Source: Morinoia aosen (taxonomy: Eukaryota > Arthropoda > Malacostraca > Amphipoda > Talitridae). From it: a DNA stretch of 64,000 bases. Both the position numbers and the translations under genes were made by a program. Shown here piece after piece: positions 53,362 through 63,125 of the stretch. Under the pieces are notes generated by a model. That model was not told the origin of the DNA and made no database searches. It worked only from the letters and a program-made list of their open reading frames with translations. Every line of letters begins with the position of its first letter. Within the stretch, counting starts at the first letter, position 1. Location of the stretch: positions 13,664,293 to 13,728,292 of the forward strand of contig CM059575.1 of assembly GCA_030386875.1 (NCBI GenBank), read 5' to 3'.

Positions 53362-56300
53362 ACACCTTCTTACAATGGAATATACGTGGCTACAGACGGA
53401 ATTACGGAGACTTGAGAGCACTTCTGGAAGAGCACCAGCCCAGCTGTGTTTGTCTGCAGGAAACACTGCTGGGGAACGTTACCCCAAGGCCTCCAAGCAA
53501 CTATAATATAGAGTTGTTCTCCCCAGTGCCCAACCCAGTACCTGGAACGGGACTGGCGGTGCTTGTGCGGAGAGACGTTGGCTACGGTAGAATTGCGGTC
53601 AACACCAGGCTGCAGGCTATCGCCTTCCGTGTCTACATTGGGAAACGTATGATAACAGTATGTAACATCTACATACCACCAGGCAAACCCTTAGCCTTGC
53701 AAGATCTCAACCTCTTGAGCAATCAACTCGCGAGGCCGGCCTTGATCCTGGGAGACGTCAATGCCAAGCACATACTTTGGGGAAACGACCGGAGCGATCG
53801 TCGCGGTGAAATCGTGGAGGACTTCATCGTCGCTTCTGATTTTTGTCTTCTGAACACCGGAGCCCCCACGCATTTTCACGTGCAGACTGGAACTTCCTCC
53901 GCCATCGACCTGAGTCTTTGCACTTCCGACATCCTTTCCGAATTCCAGTGGTCCGTGAGTAGCGATGCACATGGTAGTGATCATTACCCCGTCTTAATGC
54001 ACTCGGTCCAAAACCAGCAGATGCTGATAGAACCAAGGTTTAACTTCAAAAAAGCCAACTGGAGAAACTTTGGAGCGCTGACGACAATGGAGGACCCAAA
54101 TGAAGCTTATGGCGTAGATGAATTGGTTGACAGCTTTGTGAGTGCAATGCACGAAGCTGCCAACAGTACCATTCCAAGGTCTAAAGGCGGTTGCCCAGTG
54201 CACCGCGTCCCGTGGTGGAACAATGACTGCCAGGCCGCCAATATCGAGAGGAAGCGCGCATTGCGGCGATACCAAAGAACAAAGGAACTAGCCGACAAGA
54301 TCGCATACAATCGGGCTAGAGCGCGAGCTCAGTTTACAAAAGACGTCGCCCGTAAAGTATCGTGGCAAAAATACGTCTCCACTCTCAACAGCGATACTCC
54401 TATGGCCAAGGTATGGCAGCGAGTAAATAAAATGAGGGGAAAATGCAGCTATAGACAGCCGTGCCTAGAAGTTAATGGTGTTCTCACCTCAGACCCGGAG
54501 TGCGTGGCGGAGGCACTGGCCCGAAGCTTTTATAGTGTCAGTAGCGGACGACTTTACTCTCCTGCCTTTACAGTGTTGAAACAGCAACAGGAGCAGCAGC
54601 AGCTGGACTTCTCAACAAACTCCATCTACTCTTATAATGACCCCCTTACAATGGTTGAATTTTACAACGCTCTGAAGAAATGTAAAAATACCGCTCCCGG
54701 ACCAGATGGTATCCACTACCGGATGTTGAAGAAAATGCATACTACAGCCATTAAATTCTTGCTATATATTTTCAATAAAATCTGGATCACGCATACATAT
54801 CCTCAACAATGGCGTACATCATTAATCATGGCTTTCGAAAAACCAAACAAACCTCCATCCAACCCTGACAACTACCGACCCATTGCCCTAACTAGCTGCC
54901 TTGGAAAATTGATGGAGAAAATGGTCAATGCGCGACTCACCAGATGGTTGGAGGCGGAGGAGCTACTGAACCCCGTCCAATTTGGCAGTCGGCAGCTTCG
55001 AGGGACCACAGACGCTCTGCTCCGCTTACAGAACCACCTGGTGGCCAACCTTGCCGAGCGTCGCCGAACCATGTGTCTTTTCTTTGATATGCATAAAGCG
55101 TATGACACCGTGTGGAGATATGGAATACTTAAGACACTACATGAGTATGGACTCCGTGGTAACATGGCCCTGTATATTCAAGAATTTCTTGGTGAAAGAA
55201 CTTTCCGCGTTAAGGTCGGCGACACCCTCTCTTCCTCGCAGTTGCAGTGTGAAGGTTTACCTCAGGGCAGTGTTATGAGCTGCACCCTGTTTAGTGTCGC
55301 CTTAAATGGTATCACCTCCACCTTGCCTCCCGGAACGGTGGCCTCCTTATATGTGGACGACTTTATGGTATACTCTTCATCAACACATCTTCCAGCTCTG
55401 ACGCGAAGAATGCAATTAGCCATCAATAACGCTAATAAGTGGGCTCAGGAACATGGCTTCAACTTTTCACCCGAAAAAACAGTTGGACTTTACTTCCAGG
55501 GCCGCGGCCGTAGTGAGCCTCCACAGCTCACACTGCAGGGAAGACAAGTGAGATTTTCACACAGCGCCAAGTTTCTGGGGGTGACGCTTGATGACAGGCT
55601 CTCTTGGAAGCCCTACCTAGCTATCCTCAAGGCTGACTGCGTCAGAAGGCTGAACTTGCTAAAAAGCCTGGCCGGCCTGACGTGGGGGGCTGACAGAATG
55701 ACCCTACTGAGACTATATCGTACTCTTATTAGAAGCAAGATCGACTACGGCTGCATAGTGTATCAATATGCTAAGACGACTTCACTTTCGAAGCTGGACC
55801 CTGTGCATCATGCGGCTATCAGAATCTGCACTGGCGCGTTTAGGTCGTCCCCTTCCAGCAGCTTATGTGTGGAGAGCGGTGAACCTCCTTTACGGCACCG
55901 CCGTGTGCAGCTGACCCTTCAGTACTTGGCACGATTGGAACAAGTCCCCTTGTCTCCTGCATGGACCAGCGTGCATGCACCACTAGGCCGACATCTGCCT
56001 TTCCCTTACTTTCTGCCCTCATCGGAAGATTATTCGGCAGTCGTGGTTGCAATGCAGCTAAGGCCAATGAGAATACAACCAGTGTTCTTGGAAAGTTTTC
56101 CCACGTGGCGTGTCCCAATCGGGAGTTTTTGTCCGGGATGTCAAATGCCTAAGAAGGATTCTATGCCTACCCACATACTAAAGGGGATCTTTTTGGACCA
56201 TATTGCCGAAAAACATGCCCGTGCGATGAAGTTCTATACCGACGGCTCAAAGGTGGGAGACGCTGTAGGGTGTGCCGCTGTGTCGGGGGAGATGGTGATC

Positions 56301-57071
56301 GCCAAGAGATTGCTCCCTGAGTCGTCCATCTTCACTGCGGAACTTTACGGTGTGCTGGAGGCTCTTCAACTAATTAAACATTGTGAGCATGATACTTTTG
56401 CTATTTTTGTGGATTCAAAAAGTGTGGTGGAGGCCACTCGAGAGCATAATAGTACCCATCCGCTTGTTGGTGAGATCGTCATGAACTTAATAGATTTAAC
56501 ACGTGAGCGTAAATCTGTGACGTTGTGCTGGGTGCCCGGCCACGTAGGAGTGTCTGGCAATGAGAGAGCTGACCAGGAGGCTAAACGGGCCGCAGAGGCA
56601 AACGAAGCGACTCTAAATCTGATGGTTCCTTTCCGGGATTATTACCCTCGGATCAAAGCGGCAGTGAGAGAACGATGGCAGCAGGAATGGGACAACGCTG
56701 CTAACGATAGTAATAAATTAAGAAGCATTAAACCCACTATACGTGAATGGATATCGTCCAGTTGTCGTAGTCGCCGGTTAGAGGTGATGCTTTGTCGCCT
56801 CCGTATTGGCCATACGCGGCTAACACACGGCCACCTGATGGAGCGGCTACCACAGCCGCAGTGCGAACGGTGTCGTGTGCCTTTGACTGTAAAGCACTTC
56901 CTCGCGGAGTGTCCCCTGTATGCTGTTGCCAGGAATCTGCATTTTCCGCACCTTCGCGGTCGTGCACGGGATGTTTTGATCGGAATACTTGGGGAAGCTG
57001 AGCGATCAACTTACAATGTGACAGCGCTGCAGTCGTTTCTTGGAGCGTGTAATCTGTCTTCAAAAATCTAG
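53358..57071 (+). CDS. LINE C ORF2: endonuclease, RT and RNase H
   Basis: 1237 residues, uninterrupted. Endonuclease: LQWNIRGYR, CLQETLL, ILGDVNAKH, GSDHYPVL. RT: APGPDGIHYRMLK, NYRPIALTSCLGKLMEKM, FFDMHKAYDTVW, EGLPQGSVMSC and YVDD at residues 665-668. RNase H: FYTDGSK (Asp 962), TAELYGVLEAL, VDSKSVVEAT and GHVGVSGNERADQEA. C-terminal zinc motif: CERCRVPLTVKHFLAEC. The organisation is the same as LINE B ORF2, but the sequence is clearly distinct, so two I-clade families are present. The start codon overlaps the ORF1 stop, suggesting coupled translation. Confidence 0.95.
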   Translation: MNTFLQWNIRGYRRNYGDLRALLEEHQPSCVCLQETLLGNVTPRPPSNYNIELFSPVPNPVPGTGLAVLVRRDVGYGRIAVNTRLQAIAFRVYIGKRMITVCNIYIPPGKPLALQDLNLLSNQLARPALILGDVNAKHILWGNDRSDRRGEIVEDFIVASDFCLLNTGAPTHFHVQTGTSSAIDLSLCTSDILSEFQWSVSSDAHGSDHYPVLMHSVQNQQMLIEPRFNFKKANWRNFGALTTMEDPNEAYGVDELVDSFVSAMHEAANSTIPRSKGGCPVHRVPWWNNDCQAANIERKRALRRYQRTKELADKIAYNRARARAQFTKDVARKVSWQKYVSTLNSDTPMAKVWQRVNKMRGKCSYRQPCLEVNGVLTSDPECVAEALARSFYSVSSGRLYSPAFTVLKQQQEQQQLDFSTNSIYSYNDPLTMVEFYNALKKCKNTAPGPDGIHYRMLKKMHTTAIKFLLYIFNKIWITHTYPQQWRTSLIMAFEKPNKPPSNPDNYRPIALTSCLGKLMEKMVNARLTRWLEAEELLNPVQFGSRQLRGTTDALLRLQNHLVANLAERRRTMCLFFDMHKAYDTVWRYGILKTLHEYGLRGNMALYIQEFLGERTFRVKVGDTLSSSQLQCEGLPQGSVMSCTLFSVALNGITSTLPPGTVASLYVDDFMVYSSSTHLPALTRRMQLAINNANKWAQEHGFNFSPEKTVGLYFQGRGRSEPPQLTLQGRQVRFSHSAKFLGVTLDDRLSWKPYLAILKADCVRRLNLLKSLAGLTWGADRMTLLRLYRTLIRSKIDYGCIVYQYAKTTSLSKLDPVHHAAIRICTGAFRSSPSSSLCVESGEPPLRHRRVQLTLQYLARLEQVPLSPAWTSVHAPLGRHLPFPYFLPSSEDYSAVVVAMQLRPMRIQPVFLESFPTWRVPIGSFCPGCQMPKKDSMPTHILKGIFLDHIAEKHARAMKFYTDGSKVGDAVGCAAVSGEMVIAKRLLPESSIFTAELYGVLEALQLIKHCEHDTFAIFVDSKSVVEATREHNSTHPLVGEIVMNLIDLTRERKSVTLCWVPGHVGVSGNERADQEAKRAAEANEATLNLMVPFRDYYPRIKAAVRERWQQEWDNAANDSNKLRSIKPTIREWISSSCRSRRLEVMLCRLRIGHTRLTHGHLMERLPQPQCERCRVPLTVKHFLAECPLYAVARNLHFPHLRGRARDVLIGILGEAERSTYNVTALQSFLGACNLSSKI

Positions 57072-57120
57072 CCTGAAAATTCTACGCATGGTAATGCGAT
57101 GTAAACACTGAACCGTAAAA

Positions 57121-57204
57121 TGGCCGGGCGCGCTGCTAATGCCCCTGGGGGTTTCAGCGCGGGTAAGGCGCCCGGCCATAATTGGGTGGGCAGCTGAGAC
57201 CCCC
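57121..57204 (+). ncRNA. Predicted 3'-UTR pseudoknot of LINE C
   Basis: Arm A1 (57121-57131, TGGCCGGGCGC) is perfectly complementary to A2 (57168-57178). Arm B1 (57147-57158, GGGGGTTTCAGC) pairs with B2 (57193-57204) with one G-U. The order A1-B1-A2-B2 means the helices cross, which is a pseudoknot. The 16.3-kb copy keeps both helices with pairing-preserving changes. It is probably the recognition structure for the element's RT; that role is inferred. Confidence 0.6.
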
Positions 57205-57550
57205 ATTAGGGGATTAGGCTGCTGCTCAATGTGCAAACTGCATGTACCTTGGGATGATTATACGAACTGATTGAACCCTACGCATGAGGAGTATGGTGTT
57301 GAACTAGCAGCTCTTTCATTACTGCTGATGCTGCTGCATCTACTTCTACTACTGCCACCAATGAAATCAAGTGTTTTTCAGATCACGCTCGTGGTTGACG
57401 CGTCTTTGTTTGTTTAATAGTTGTTGTGACTTGCGTTGCAATGTTTGTGGCAGTGAGACCTCGAAATTTGAGACGCGGAGCCAACCTGAATTGTGAGACC
57501 TTCGGCGCGACATAGTGCAGGCACTGAAGCGCTAGCAAATTGATGTTTTT

Positions 57551-57563
57551 ACTACTACTACTA
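57551..57563 (+). repeat. (CTA)n tail of LINE C
   Basis: Four to five ACT/CTA units just before the right target-site duplication (57564-57577), comparable to the (TAA)n tail of LINE B. Confidence 0.9.
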
Positions 57564-57784
57564 CCCTTCAAGGGTGCACCCCAGGGTCACTGTATTTGAC
57601 CTTATAATTTCTGGTTAATGTACACCTCCGCTCAAATTACCGTGGCATTGATGAATGTAGATTTAATTAGGCTTGTGCTTTTTTGTTTTGCAAGGAGTGT
57701 CCTTATTTTATGAATAATATCCATGAAATATTCATTCTTCTAGTCAATATGCACTTAATTTGTATTACGTCACTTTTGTCTTAT

Positions 57785-58405
57785 TGTACCACGAGCTGAA
57801 GGTTAATTAGGCTTTTTTTTATTGAAATAGAATAGATTTTTTGTTTTGTGAAGGGCCATCTGTTATCGGTTGACTGCTGTCCTGTTTTTCAGCATCTAGT
57901 ACTTTCTTCTTCAACTTATGGCTTGTTTGATCCCAGATAGAATATGTGAGGTTCCTAGCTAACGGTTAAGTATGTCTTTTTGTTGAAATATGATAACTTT
58001 TGTTTTGGTACCAACCAAGTTTACTCGGTTCAGTGCTGTCGTGTTTTTCAGCACCTGCTTTCTTTCTTCTACTTTTTTATATTTCATAAACTTTTTCTCA
58101 ACTTCTTGTTTCTATCTACCTTATGCATAGGTTCCGCGGTCCCTTAAGCTTATACTCAACATTGCATTTCTCCTTCTCTCTTTGAAACGCCTTTGTTGCT
58201 GCTAAGGAGGTTTAAATTAATCTAATCTTATCTAATTTTACCTTGTTTCATAAACTTCCTTCGTAACTTATTGTTTTTACTGCGCAGGAACGTACGTACC
58301 TCATGCATAAATTCCGCGTTCCCTTACTCCATTTGAAATGGTGCCTTATTGCTTCCTCTCTTTAGAACACCTTTATTGCGATTAGGGAGGCTTAAACTAA
58401 CTAAT
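57785..58405 (+). repeat. Three HH-SINE copies, head to tail
   Basis: About 57785-57928 (ACGAGCTGAAGGTTAATTAGG to CTTATGGCTTGTTTG), 57929-58240 (GATCCCAGATAGAATATGTG to TAAATTAATCTAATCTTATC) and 58241-58405 (a 3' half ending AGGCTTAAACTAACTAATAATC). Each starts where the previous copy breaks off or at its TAATC tail. Confidence 0.8.
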
Positions 58406-58575
58406 AATCATAACATTTTTCAGCGCGACGTTTTCAGGTCATGTACATGAAATTATTTCGACGTAATCATAAAGTAAAGTATTGTAGAATAATATTTTGA
58501 ATCTCAATAATGCGATATAAAAGTAGAAATTAAATTCCTTTACGTAAAATATCGCGGTCATTTCATGATCGATGA

Positions 58576-58925
58576 CCCCTCAGGGGATACAACTATTGTA
58601 TCTATGGGAATTGGCGCTCCCAGGGGGACTATGTGAGGGCCTGAGCTAAAGGTTAGGTAGGCTTCCTTTTTGTTGTAATAAAATAGGTTTTTGTTTTGTT
58701 ACGAACCATCTTTTTTCGGTTCTCTGCTGTCCTGTTTTTCAGCACCTACTACTTTCTTCTTCAACTTTTTTCTTGTTTCATGAACTTCTTTCCTAGCTTA
58801 CTGTTTCTGTGCACCTTGTGCATAGATTCCGCGTTCCCTCAACTCCATACTAAATGGTGCCTTCCTCTTACCTCTCTTGGAACATCTTTGTCGTGGTTAA
58901 GGAAGGCTAAAACTTTCTTATATAT
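58576..58925 (+). repeat. HH-SINE, complete copy
   Basis: CCCCTCAGGGG, GATACAACTATTGTATC and TGGGAATTGGCGCTCCCA hairpins in order, then GGGCCTGAGCTAAAGG, CGGTTCTCTGCTGTCC, CATACTAAATGGTGCC and GGAACATCTTTGTCGTGG. Ends at AAGGAAGGCTAAAAC. Confidence 0.88.
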
Positions 58926-59031
58926 AATAATCATGATCGATGAGACACCTTATATTATATTTAAGGTATATAATATATTGTTACATTGTCTCGTCGCATG
59001 TACAGTATGATTATTTAAATTCCCGCAAGAA

Positions 59032-59630
59032 TGCACAACTATTGTATTTGGAGAACTAACACTCCCTGGAGGGAAGTTTCGAGGCCCCGAGCTGAAGGTT
59101 GGGTAGGCTTTTTAATAAAGTGGAATGGTTTTTTTTTTGTTTCGTTACCGATCGTCTTTTTTCGGTCAATGCTGTTCATTCTCGTTATTTATTTCTTCTT
59201 TCAAGTTTCACGTTTCCTAACGTTTGTCAATCTTTCATTTGTCAGGGGGATTTTAAGCCTCATTTAAGCCTCAGGGGGATACAACTAATGTATCCATGAG
59301 AATTAGCGCTCCCAGGGGGAACGTGTGTGAGGGCCCGAGCTGAGAGTTAAGTAGGCCTTCTTTTTGTTGAAATAAAATGTTTTTGCTATGTTGAGGACCA
59401 CCTTTTTCAGTTCACTGCTGTCCTGTTTTTCAGCACCTACTACTTTGTTCAATTTTTATCTTGTTTCATGAACTTCTTTCCCAACGTACTGTTTCTATAT
59501 CTGAATAGATTCCATATTCCCTAATATCCATCCTAAATGGTGCCTTCCTCCTTCCTCTCTTCGATACGCTTTTTTTTTTGTAGCGGTTAGGGAGGCTTAA
59601 ACTAACCTACAATCTAATGTAATCAGTTAA
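59032..59630 (+). repeat. Two HH-SINE copies, the second complete
   Basis: 59032-59250 has a partly degraded head (CAACTATTGTATTTGG) and lacks the 3' half. 59269-59630 has the full set: CCTCAGGGGG, GATACAACTAATGTATC, GAATTAGCGCTCCC, GGGCCCGAGCTGAGAG, and a TAACCTACAATCTAATG-type tail. Confidence 0.85.
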
Positions 59631-59639
59631 TCTTGCAGT

Positions 59640-60620
59640 TCCTTTAACCTGTTATTTTGTGCTGGGTTTATTTGCTAGTCATTTTATTTTAACGTGATTT
59701 TTATTTGTGTGCGCTTCTGTTATGTTGCTATTTTTCGGAACTTGTTCTTGAGAGTCTTTTGACCCATTTTTTGGCTGGTATTCGTCCGTTTATTCACTGT
59801 TGAGTAAATAAATAGCATCTGTGTTTGTTCGAGAGCATTTTTTTGTCCTTTCTGCATGCCATACCTTCCCCGTTTATAATTCATTTATGCCAGTAATTTG
59901 TTGGAAAGAATCAGACTTGATAGAGTTACGAAGGGAAATATAAGTATCTCGCGATAGTTGTTGTGCATACAATTATGCTTTTAGGTATTTAGAAAGGAGT
60001 TCAATCACTAAGAAACTAGTTATGAATATAAAATCTTCAGCTCTGTAAAAATTTTCACCATCAACCATTCAAGTTGTGTTAATGTTAGACAATGTCGTTA
60101 GTCACGTATTGCGCGTAGAAAAAAACGTGTGCCAAGTTCTGGGGTAAAAGCTAAAGTCGTTAAGCCCTTCATACCTATGACAATTATTCCCTGAACTACG
60201 CGTGCTGAAGGGGAATGTTCGTCGCAGCATCTTGAGGACTTGTGCGTCCTCGCGGATGTGAAGGGGACGGGGACTTGAAATGTGCTGAAGCTCTCCTCAG
60301 TGGTAACTCGAGCTGCTTAGCATAGGATGAGCAGCATTTGTCCCTCGAATTTTTGGTGCTTAGATTTGTTGGCAGTTAAGCTTGATCTTGTATTCTACGT
60401 TTTTTTCTCTTTTGTGGAGTAGGCCTGCGTGGCGAGCAACCTACGTCCTGTACTAATGTTTGCGCCCGTTATATTTGATTTTAATTTCACTTTTCCTTTT
60501 CTTCCTCTACGCTTTAGCCTTGTTTACCTAAGAGCATAATGAGCTGAGCCAACCGATAAACCTCAAGTTTTACGCCATTGTGATGCCATATTAGGTCTAA
60601 GTTCAACGTTTCTCTTCTGC
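59640..60620. other. Unassigned intergenic DNA
   Basis: AT-rich, no gene recognised. A GC-richer stretch at about 60190-60340 has a small inverted repeat (GAGCTGCTTA...GATGAGCAGC) but no identifiable function. Confidence 0.5.
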
Positions 60621-60627
60621 TAACTGC

Positions 60628-60985
60628 TCCCTCAGGGGGATACAACTATTGTATCTATAGGAATTAGCGCTCCCAGGGAGACTGTGCAAGAGCCTGAGCT
60701 AAAGGTTAGGTTGGCTTTCTTCATGTTGAAATTGAATAGGTTTTTATTTTGTTACGGACCACCTTTTTTCGGTTCACTGCTGTCCTGCTTTTCAGCACCT
60801 ACTTTCTTCTTCAACTTTGATCTTGTTTCATGAACTTCTTTCTCATCTTACTTTTTCTGTGCCCTTTCTGCATAGATTCTACGTTTCCTTAACTCCATAC
60901 TAAATGGTGCCTTCTTCCTTCCTCTCTTTGGATCGCCTTTGTTGCAGATAGGGAGGCTTAAACTAACCAATAATCTAATCTAATC
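60628..60985 (+). repeat. HH-SINE, complete copy
   Basis: CCCTCAGGGGG, GATACAACTATTGTATC, ATAGGAATTAGCGCTCCCA, then GAGCCTGAGCTAAAGG, CGGTTCACTGCTGTCC, CATACTAAATGGTGCC, TAGGGAGGCTTAAACTAACC and the tail AATAATCTAATCTAATCTG. Confidence 0.88.
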
Positions 60986-61416
60986 TGCTAACTGCTGAAC
61001 TAAGCACACACAGAGGTATTTAAATCCTTGAATATGCTGGGTGACCGGTAATTTGTTGGACAGATTTTGATAGTAGGTTGGTACTGGTTATATAAACACT
61101 TCACTCAATAGTCGAGATGCTTCATTAAGCCGCCGTCACACAGAGACCAAATGGTAACGTTTCGTTATAATCGTCTACAGTCGGCGGTACCGCTCGGTCT
61201 GTCCTGCGCCACGAAACCGTCAGATTTCAGCCTTAATATGGACCAGCTTAGGGCGGCGTCACACGATAACCGAACCGTAGCGCTACGCTACCAAATTAAT
61301 CGGGTAGCTTGACGGAATTATGAAGAGAGCTGTCACACGCTTCAGGGTTTGGTAGGGATCCGTGACCATTTGGTTTATTTACACTTGCTACAGTCGCTCT
61401 AAAGCAACCGTGCAAG

Positions 61417-61613
61417 ATGGATGGCGACACAAGTGTTTCTCAAGTTGGAGACTTCTTCACGCTCTGTAAAATAGCTTTATTGGTGGAAAGGGTTGAACAA
61501 CCAAGGAAAAAGAGAAAAATGTGGTGCGCCTCGATTTTGGATCGACGTGATGAACAAGGAATTGCGAACAATTTAGTGAAAGAAATGAGATTGGAAGACG
61601 CTGATTCCTACAG
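61417..61613 (+). CDS. Harbinger transposase exon 1
   Basis: Begins MDGDTSVSQVGDFFTL and ends LVKEMRLEDADSYR. The RRKMWCASIL...LVKEMRLEDADSY pattern is the conserved N-terminal region of HARBI1/Harbinger transposases (type WVRPWL...LxxELRLED). The exon closes at ACAG before a GTACGG donor, phase 2. Joining to the next acceptor restores YRNFLRMSP, the family's expected sequence. In the unspliced reading the protein runs on into unrelated sequence. Confidence 0.75.
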
Positions 61614-62496
61614 GTACGGATATACTAAATTCAAACATTTTTTGTATTCATTTGTACAATTTCAAATACCATATTACCAGTTCACACTTTGAAATATGAA
61701 ACTGTATAACTTCGCATTACATGTTTATCGCAGCATTCAAAATATATTCTGTTATAGGCTACATGCCACTGTCCCTTCAGACAGCCCATCATTAAAATTT
61801 CCAAGTTATCCTGCTTTAAAACTTTCTAAGCTTAGTAAATGTGTTTCTTACCCAACCATTTAAAATTTACAAATTATCTCCTTATACAACTTTTCAAGCT
61901 ATGCAAATTTGTGCTTTGTGTACAATCATAACTTGCTTTGTACATTAAATGAAAACTTTTATCTTCAGAAAATCTCATTGCTTCAATCAGGCGCTTAATG
62001 CTTCTCTACTAAGGTCACCAGCACATAGCAATTTTGAACCCTCCCAGCTTGTATTTGGAAAACCTTTGAAATTGAAAAGTCTTTTCAATTGTGGAAATGA
62101 GTGCAAGTATTCATATTTGTCTTTTACCAAAATATTTAATGCTGAAATAATGGCACTTTTTTTGTCTGTTAATGAGTACGTTTGCCTAAATGAAATCATT
62201 TCTCAAAATTCACGTTATATTGAATAATGTAGGAGTACCTCCTATTTTTTTCAGTGTCTCTCGCCCCCCAAATGAAACTGCCAGATTGGTAAAAATAAAT
62301 GAATTCTTATAAACAAAATATTAAACTTCGCAAACCTTGAGACTTGCTTATCACTACTGTTAATGTTGAACAATTTTATTTTCATTTTTGAATGAAAATT
62401 TACCGGATAATGGGCACTTATTTATACAGTAATTCAAATGCTGCCCAGAACGCAAATTATTCTTAGTTCGGAGTTTGACGGACCAATTTTCTCCAG

Positions 62497-62639
62497 GAAC
62501 TTCCTCCGGATGAGTCCCAGCGTCTTCTCTTGGCTACTAGAGAGAGTCACTCCTATCATCCAGAAGAGGAACACAAACATGAGGAGCGCAATTTCAGCGC
62601 ATGATCGTCTGGCAGTCACTCTGCGGTACCTGGCCACAG
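62497..62639 (+). CDS. Harbinger transposase exon 2
   Basis: Acceptor TTTTCTCCAG. The translation continues NFLRMSPSVFSWLLERVTPI, then NMRSAISAHDRLAVTLRYLA and TG, closely matching the helix-turn-helix region before the DDE domain in Harbinger proteins. It ends before GTTGGT in phase 1. The following intron (62640-63125) contains the minus-strand HH-SINE. Confidence 0.78.
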
Positions 62640-62655
62640 GTTGGTCGATTTTAGG

Positions 62656-62950
62656 TTAGATTAGACTGTTAGTTAGTTTAAGCCTCCCTGTACTCAACAG
62701 ATGAGATTCAAAGAGAGGAAGGAAGAAGGTACCATTTAGTATGGAGTTAAGGGAACGTAGAATCTATGCAGAAAGGGCATAGAAACAGTAAGATGAGAAA
62801 GAAGTTCATGAAACAAGATCAAAGTTGAAGACGAACGTAGTAGGTGCTGAAAAAACAGGACAGCAGTGAACCGAAAAAAGTTAGACCGTATCAAAACAAA
62901 AACCTTTTATTTTAACAAAAAGAAAGCCTACCTAATCCTCAGCTCGGCCC
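62656..62950 (-). repeat. HH-SINE inserted in a Harbinger intron, 12-bp duplication
   Basis: The only minus-strand copy seen. It lacks the hairpin head and starts (5' end at 62950) at GGGCCGAGCTGAGG. It ends with TAGTCTAATCTAACC next to the left duplication. The duplication GTCGATTTTAGG is at 62644-62655 and 62951-62962. Target-site duplication, 5' truncation and a tandem-repeat 3' end show LINE-dependent retroposition. Confidence 0.9.
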
Positions 62951-63125
62951 GTCGATTTTAGGTAATCAGATCCTTTTGAATGCAGGTGTTCTGTTGTACT
63001 GTGGCAACGCGTTGTTATGTTTGGAGAGTCAAGGTTGCTTCGATGTGATACGTAATTGGATTCATGCAGTTAGTCAGACCTATTCTGAACTGAATTACCA
63101 CTTTCAGTTAATTTGTTCATTTCAG

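Larger units (their letters stand above)
47171..57563 (+). mobile_element. LINE C: complete I-clade LINE, 5' UTR split by a hAT-like element
   Basis: Bounded by a perfect 14-bp target-site duplication. Without the nested element (47507-51351 and one 8-bp duplication) the LINE is about 6.5 kb: 5' UTR 47171-47506 plus 51360-51609, ORF1, ORF2, 3' UTR from 57072 and a (CTA)n tail at about 57551-57563. The 5' UTR holds a strong hairpin (GGGGGGCC/GGCCCCCC near 47308-47335). The 3' UTR carries two crossing inverted repeats. Both ORFs are intact, but transcription of this copy is probably impaired by the 3.85-kb insertion between its 5' end and ORF1. Confidence 0.93.

Noticed and set aside
58696-59299. 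Small F/S/L-rich open frames in the 58.7-59.3 kb area
   Set aside because: They are frames across T-rich middle sections of HH-SINE copies, repeated wherever the family occurs.
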